DNA of 19,184 nucleotides from a bacterium UBA7470 (GTDB lineage Bacteria; Pseudomonadota; Gammaproteobacteria; Burkholderiales; Burkholderiaceae_C): assembly GCA_002479815.1 (NCBI GenBank), contig DLPA01000212.1:4172-23355 (forward strand). Direction: 5' to 3'. This document shows positions 15,365 to 19,184 of the stretch, piece after piece; the stretch's first letter is position 1, and each line of letters opens with the position of its first letter. The translations under genes and the position numbers were made by a program. The notes under the pieces are model-generated. The model did no database searches, had not been told where the DNA came from, and saw nothing but the letters and a program-made list of their open reading frames with translations.

Positions 15365-15973
15365 TCACTTGCGCATGACTTTTTCTGAAGGGGTCAATGC
15401 TTCAATATATGCAGGACGGGAGAAAATGCGCTCGGCGTACTTGAGCAGAGGAGCTGCATTTTTGCTCAGCTCTATCCCATAGAAGTCCAATCGCCAAAGC
15501 AAAGGAGCAATTGCCACATCAAGCATAGAGAAGCTGTCACCCAGCATATATTTGTTCTTCAAAAACACGGGAGCAAGCTGCGTCAGGCGGTCACGGATGT
15601 AAGACCGAGCCTTATCCATGGCTTTGTCATTTTTTGCACCACGCGTTTCAAGTACGGCAACCTGAGAAAACAGCTCTTTTTCAAAGTTAAGTAAAAAGAG
15701 GCGCACTCGAGCTCGGTCTACGGGATCACCAGGCATCAATTGAGGATGAGGAAACCGTTCATCAATGTATTCATTAATGATGTTGGACTCATACAAAATC
15801 AGGTCACGCTCGACCAAAATGGGTACTTGCCCATAAGGATTCATGACTGCAATGTCTTCTGGCTTGTTGAACAAATCGACATCTCGAATTTCAAAGTCCA
15901 TCCCTTTTTCAAAAAGTACAAAGCGGCAGCGATGAGAAAACGGACAAGTCGTTCCCGAATACAAAACCATCAT
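15365..15973 (-). CDS. sspA: Stringent starvation protein A (GST fold)
   Basis: SspA is a glutathione-S-transferase-like protein that binds RNA polymerase and supports stress and acid tolerance in E. coli. The 202 residues show the thioredoxin-like N domain (LYSGTTCPFSHRCRFVLFEK), NPYGQVPILVERDLILYES for the GST cis-Pro and G-site region, and an all-helical C domain. Two Met codons open the frame, so the start could be one codon later. AGGAA lies about 12 nt before the ATG. The terminator of the bc1 operon ends about 20 nt upstream, leaving no room for a standard promoter in between. Confidence 0.93.
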   Translation of the reverse strand: MMVLYSGTTCPFSHRCRFVLFEKGMDFEIRDVDLFNKPEDIAVMNPYGQVPILVERDLILYESNIINEYIDERFPHPQLMPGDPVDRARVRLFLLNFEKELFSQVAVLETRGAKNDKAMDKARSYIRDRLTQLAPVFLKNKYMLGDSFSMLDVAIAPLLWRLDFYGIELSKNAAPLLKYAERIFSRPAYIEALTPSEKVMRK

Positions 15974-15992
15974 AAACGTCTATTCCTAAATG

Positions 15993-16032
15993 AAAAACAG
16001 TGGCGCGACAGAGTTTACCTGTCGCGCCACTG
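15993..16032 (-). terminator. Rho-independent terminator of petABC
   Basis: CAGTGGCGCGACAG (15998-16011) and CTGTCGCGCCACTG (16019-16032) form a perfect 14-bp stem with a 7-nt loop. On the minus strand TTTTTC follows. It lies 50 nt after the petC stop and directly before sspA. Confidence 0.85.
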
Positions 16033-16082
16033 TTGATGACCGCCCCAAGAGAGCGGACTCAAAGCTTTAAATGCACCAGATG

Positions 16083-16838
16083 TTACTTGACATCTTTCCA
16101 GTAAGCCGCATTCAACCGCCATGCAATGACAGTGAAGATCGTCAAAAAGATGAGTACCCATACGCCAATGCGAACGCGTGTGTTCTGGACTGGTTCCGCC
16201 ATCCATTGCATGAAGCCCACTAAGTCTGCCATCTGATTGTCAAACTCTGCTTGCGTGAGCTTACCGGCTTTCGTCTGCTCCCATCCTTTCAGCACCTGCA
16301 TTTCATGTCCGTGTGATGTCACGGTTTCAAACACAGGTTTACGCTCACCCTGTAGTTCCCAAAATACGTTGGGCATACCCACGCTTGGAAACGCCATATT
16401 GTTCCAACCGGTGGCTTTGGTTTCATCACGATAGTATGTCCGCAGGTAGGTATAGAGATAGTCAGCGCCTGTGCCACTGTGTGTGGCTCTGGAGCGTGCC
16501 ACGAGCGTTAAGTCAGGTGGATTCGCTCCAAACCAGTCTTTGGCTTGTTTAGGGTCAATAGACGCCTTCATCAAATCCCCTACCTTTTCTGAGGTGAACA
16601 GTAGGTTCTCTTTGATTTGCTTATCGGTCAGTCCAATATCGCCAAGCCGGTTGTATCGCATAAAAGCGGCTGAATGGCAACTGATACAGTAGTTGACAAA
16701 CAATTTAGCTCCATTTTGCAATGCAGCTAAATCATTGGTGCGGTTGGGTGCCTTGTCTAAAGGAAATGCTGCACCAGCAGCGTGTGCCCCGCCCAGGAAG
16801 GCCATCAGGATCGAAAAAACAGCAATGATTTTTTTCAT
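16083..16838 (-). CDS. petC: Ubiquinol-cytochrome c reductase, cytochrome c1
   Basis: Cytochrome c1 accepts electrons from the Rieske centre of the bc1 complex and passes them to soluble or bound cytochrome c on the periplasmic side. The 251-residue precursor has a signal peptide (MKKIIAVFSILMAFLGGAHA). The haem c motif is CISCH at 51-55, and M155 in the SVGMPN segment is the likely sixth ligand. A C-terminal membrane anchor spans about 222-240. Unlike fused b-c1 versions, it is a separate gene. It starts 24 nt after petB. Confidence 0.95.
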   Translation of the reverse strand: MKKIIAVFSILMAFLGGAHAAGAAFPLDKAPNRTNDLAALQNGAKLFVNYCISCHSAAFMRYNRLGDIGLTDKQIKENLLFTSEKVGDLMKASIDPKQAKDWFGANPPDLTLVARSRATHSGTGADYLYTYLRTYYRDETKATGWNNMAFPSVGMPNVFWELQGERKPVFETVTSHGHEMQVLKGWEQTKAGKLTQAEFDNQMADLVGFMQWMAEPVQNTRVRIGVWVLIFLTIFTVIAWRLNAAYWKDVK

Positions 16839-16862
16839 ATGGATACTCCAGATAACCCGTTG

Positions 16863-18266
16863 TCAGTGAGGTGCAAATGTCACACGAGTTGGAACAAGTT
16901 TGCACTCGCCCAGACGACTCCACCAAGGCATCAAAGCAAAGAAACCAAAGTAAATCAGCGTTCCCACTTGAGAGACCAACTCACCCACAGGGCTCGGTGG
17001 TTTCACACCTAAGTAACCCAGAATGAAGAAGTTAATAACAAATATCGCGTAGATCCATTTGTGCCAGCTTGGACGATAACGGATGGATCTTGCTTCACAG
17101 TAATCCAGCCAAGGCAGAAAGAACATGATGACGACTGCACCACCCATCACGACCACACCCCAGAATTTGGCATCAATCGCCAACATGAGGCCCACAATGA
17201 CCACTCCTGCGCCAACAATCGCGGCCTTGAAGAGCGCTGGCAGTTTGGCTTTCGCTGCAGCGAGCAAAGAACCTGCAAGTACGATAGCTACAAACACATA
17301 CATCATTTGGTCGGTTACTGCACGCAGCATGGAATAGTAAGGCGTGAAGTACCACACAGGTGCGATGTGATTGGGTGTTTTCAGTGGATCAGCAGGAATG
17401 AAGTTGTTGTATTCCAAGAAGTAACCACCCAGTTCTGGGGCGAAGAACACAATGGCTGAGAAGGCCATCAAGAAGACGGAAACGCCCAAAATGTCGTGAA
17501 CGGTGTAGTAGGGGTGGAAGGGGATGCCATCCAGTGGGATGCCTTTTTCATTTTTGAGGGCTTTGATCTCCACGCCATCAGGGTTGTTTGAACCCACATC
17601 GTGCAAAGCCAACAAGTGAGCGACCACCAAACCCAACAACACCAGCGGCACAGCGATGACGTGGAAGGAGAAGAAACGGTTCAGTGTGGCATCGCCCACC
17701 ACGAAGTCGCCACGAATCAGGATAGCCAAGTCAGGACCGATAAAGGGAATCGCAGAAAACAAGTTCACGATCACCTGTGCGCCCCAGTAGCTCATCTGGC
17801 CCCAAGGCAGCAAGTAGCCCATAAACGCTTCGGCCATCAGCACCAAGAAGATAGCGCAGCCAAAAATCCACACCAATTCGCGGGGTTTGCGGTAGCTGCC
17901 GTAGATCAAGCCGCGGTACATGTGCAGATAGACCACCACGAAGAAGGCCGATGCGCCTGTCGAGTGCATATAGCGAATCAGCCAGCCCCATGGCACATCA
18001 CGCATGATGTACTCGACAGAGGCAAACGCCAGATTGGCGTCGGGTTTGTAGTGCATGACCAGGAAAATACCGGTCACGATTTGAATCACCAGCACCAACA
18101 GGGCGAGTGAGCCAAAGAAATACCAGAAGTTGAAGTTCTTGGGTGCATAGTATTCCGAGAGGTGTTTTTTGTACTCGGCAAAGGCGGTCGGGAAACGGTT
18201 CTCAAACCAAACCGTGACTTTTTCGGTCGCGGGTGCGTCGGCGGGGACTTCTTTAAATTCAGCCAT
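16863..18266 (-). CDS. petB: Ubiquinol-cytochrome c reductase, cytochrome b
   Basis: Cytochrome b holds both quinone sites and two b haems in the inner membrane. The 467-residue product spans cytochrome b helices A-H, plus a C-terminal extension with more hydrophobic segments. Haem ligands are H101/H115 in one helix and H202/H217 in the other. The second pair is 15 residues apart, not 14 as in mitochondria and alphaproteobacteria. The Qo-site motif is PVWY (303-306) in place of PEWY. Both traits are, as I recall, shared by other beta- and gammaproteobacterial proteins. It follows petA by 35 bp. Confidence 0.96.
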   Translation of the reverse strand: MAEFKEVPADAPATEKVTVWFENRFPTAFAEYKKHLSEYYAPKNFNFWYFFGSLALLVLVIQIVTGIFLVMHYKPDANLAFASVEYIMRDVPWGWLIRYMHSTGASAFFVVVYLHMYRGLIYGSYRKPRELVWIFGCAIFLVLMAEAFMGYLLPWGQMSYWGAQVIVNLFSAIPFIGPDLAILIRGDFVVGDATLNRFFSFHVIAVPLVLLGLVVAHLLALHDVGSNNPDGVEIKALKNEKGIPLDGIPFHPYYTVHDILGVSVFLMAFSAIVFFAPELGGYFLEYNNFIPADPLKTPNHIAPVWYFTPYYSMLRAVTDQMMYVFVAIVLAGSLLAAAKAKLPALFKAAIVGAGVVIVGLMLAIDAKFWGVVVMGGAVVIMFFLPWLDYCEARSIRYRPSWHKWIYAIFVINFFILGYLGVKPPSPVGELVSQVGTLIYFGFFALMPWWSRLGECKLVPTRVTFAPH

Positions 18267-18301
18267 GATTAACCTTTATCGCTGGGGGCCGTGGATGGCG
18301 A

Positions 18302-18898
18302 TCACGCCTTTTTGTCTTCACCGATGAGCACCACGGTATCAGACAGGTACATATGTGGAGGCACTTCGAGATTGTCGGGTGCGGGTTTGTTTTTGAATAC
18401 GCGGCCCGCCAGATCGAACGTGGAACCGTGGCAGGGGCACAAAAAGCCACCTTGCCAATCATCAGGAAGCGAGGGTTGTGCGCCTGCCTGAAATTTGTCG
18501 ACAGGGGAGCACCCGAGGTGTGAACAAATCCCAACGGCTACTAACACTTCTGGCTTGATGGATCGATGCTTGTTTTTGGCATAGTCCGGGGTTGGATAGG
18601 CTTTACGGTCAGAATTGGGATCTGCCACTTGGCTTTCTGTTTTTTCTAAGGCAGCCAGTTGTGCTGGTGTACGGCGCATGATCCATACCGGTTTACCACG
18701 CCACTCAACGGTGATTTTTTCCCCAGGGGGAATCGCAGAGATGTCAACTTCAATCGAAGCCCCGGCGGCTTTGGCACGCTCAGAGGGGCTAAAAGAACTG
18801 ACGAAAGGAACGGCCACCGCAGCAGCCCCTGCGCCACCGACGGCACATGATGTGATCAGCCAATTACGACGGCTGTTGTCCACGCTTACTTCGCTCAT
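18302..18898 (-). CDS. petA: Ubiquinol-cytochrome c reductase, Rieske iron-sulfur subunit
   Basis: The 198-residue protein carries the [2Fe-2S] cluster that takes electrons from quinol in the bc1 complex. The N terminus has a twin-arginine-like signal (SRRNWLI, then a hydrophobic run to about 35) that stays as the membrane anchor. Cluster box 1 is CSHLGC (C125, H127; C130 in the disulfide) and box 2 is CPCHGS (C154, H157; C156 in the disulfide), so the site is complete. It is the first gene of petABC and is divergent from the gene at the right edge. Confidence 0.96.
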   Translation of the reverse strand: MSEVSVDNSRRNWLITSCAVGGAGAAAVAVPFVSSFSPSERAKAAGASIEVDISAIPPGEKITVEWRGKPVWIMRRTPAQLAALEKTESQVADPNSDRKAYPTPDYAKNKHRSIKPEVLVAVGICSHLGCSPVDKFQAGAQPSLPDDWQGGFLCPCHGSTFDLAGRVFKNKPAPDNLEVPPHMYLSDTVVLIGEDKKA

Positions 18899-18938
18899 GT
18901 AGGTCTTTCTCAGGCTAGTTTCGAAAGGGTAGGACTTT

Positions 18939-18960
18939 TAGGGTCAACCCTAGGATTGTA
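18939..18960 (-). promoter_or_regulatory. Possible petA promoter with overlapping palindrome
   Basis: TACAAT on the minus strand (18955-18960) is a good -10, without a clear -35. Just downstream is the perfect palindrome TAGGGTCAACCCTA (18939-18952), which would cover the transcription start and could be an operator. The regulator is unknown. Confidence 0.35.
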
Positions 18961-19025
18961 GTGAAATGGCTTGCGTCCACCTGATAAGCCACAGTGCGGT
19001 GGTGGAGTATCTGCAGGATGTGGCG

Positions 19026-19054
19026 TTGTTTCTGTGGTGTTTTGTACCTATAAA
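19026..19054 (+). promoter_or_regulatory. Possible promoter of the right-edge gene
   Basis: TTGTTT (19026-19031) and TATAAA (19049-19054) are spaced by 17 bp on the plus strand. The start would be near 19061, leaving a leader of about 105 nt before the ATG at 19167. Confidence 0.4.
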
Positions 19055-19166
19055 ACATCACTTTTAAATTCCAGCCATTTCCAAACCGTCCTGATGCCTC
19101 GCGCATTTGCTCGGCGTAAGTTGATTAATATCACTCGGTTTTGTTTCTTCAAAGGAGTTTACTCAT

Positions 19167-19184
19167 ATGACGACTGCATCTACT
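19167..19184 (+). CDS. Start of an unidentified gene (first six codons)
   Basis: An ATG preceded by a strong AAAGGAG at 10 to 16 nt opens a frame reading MTTAST up to the window edge. Too little is present to name the product. It diverges from petA, with 268 bp between the start codons. Confidence 0.55.

Overview
The window looks like chromosomal DNA of a betaproteobacterium, order Burkholderiales and most likely Comamonadaceae or a close relative. The evidence is the combination of proS with a lytic transglycosylase, rppH with a CNP1-like gene, rplU-rpmA-obgE-proB, secA-argJ-DUF815-mutT, and petABC-sspA-sspB. The proteins match the typical lengths and motifs of that group. Nearly all of the window is housekeeping DNA. 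I see no prophage, CRISPR array, transposase or toxin-antitoxin module.

Layout, left to right. The end of a monothiol glutaredoxin (grxD) leads into a 232-bp AT-rich repeat element. Then comes proS with a 4-nt-overlapping lytic transglycosylase (minus strand), divergent from rppH with a 4-nt-overlapping CNP1-like exported protein (plus). These converge on proB, which is preceded by obgE (minus). A terminator separates obgE from rplU-rpmA (minus). Upstream of rplU, about 628 bp carry no recognisable gene: a good promoter, unassigned sequence, and a second 231-bp repeat element. Next is a minus-strand run read as secA, argJ, DUF815 ATPase, mutT, preceded by an M23 peptidase gene also on minus. 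A DUF721 (DciA-like) gene diverges from the M23 gene. The right part is a minus-strand run petA-petB-petC (cytochrome bc1 complex), a strong terminator hairpin, sspA, sspB and tRNA-Thr(UGU). At the right edge the first six codons of a plus-strand gene diverge from petA.

The most unusual content is a pair of small non-autonomous elements at 132-363 and 7584-7814. Both are about 231 bp and flanked by TA. They share a roughly 38-bp terminal inverted repeat whose outer end reads TAG(T/C)AAAAAAAGTGAGCTG. Their design (TA target, ATAGY outer end, no ORF, insertion at gene ends) resembles the Correia elements of Neisseria, but the rest of the repeat is different. The right end of the first copy supplies the G of the TAG stop codon of the transglycosylase gene, and its left end contains the only visible terminator hairpin of grxD. 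The second copy lies between rplU and mutT, where ispB is normally found divergent from rplU, so it may mark a rearrangement junction.

Functionally the window joins translation (ProS, L21, L27, ObgE, tRNA-Thr), amino-acid synthesis (ProB, ArgJ), nucleotide and RNA hydrolysis (MutT, RppH), protein export (SecA), cell-wall hydrolysis (transglycosylase, M23), stress and proteolysis control (SspA, SspB) and respiration (PetABC).
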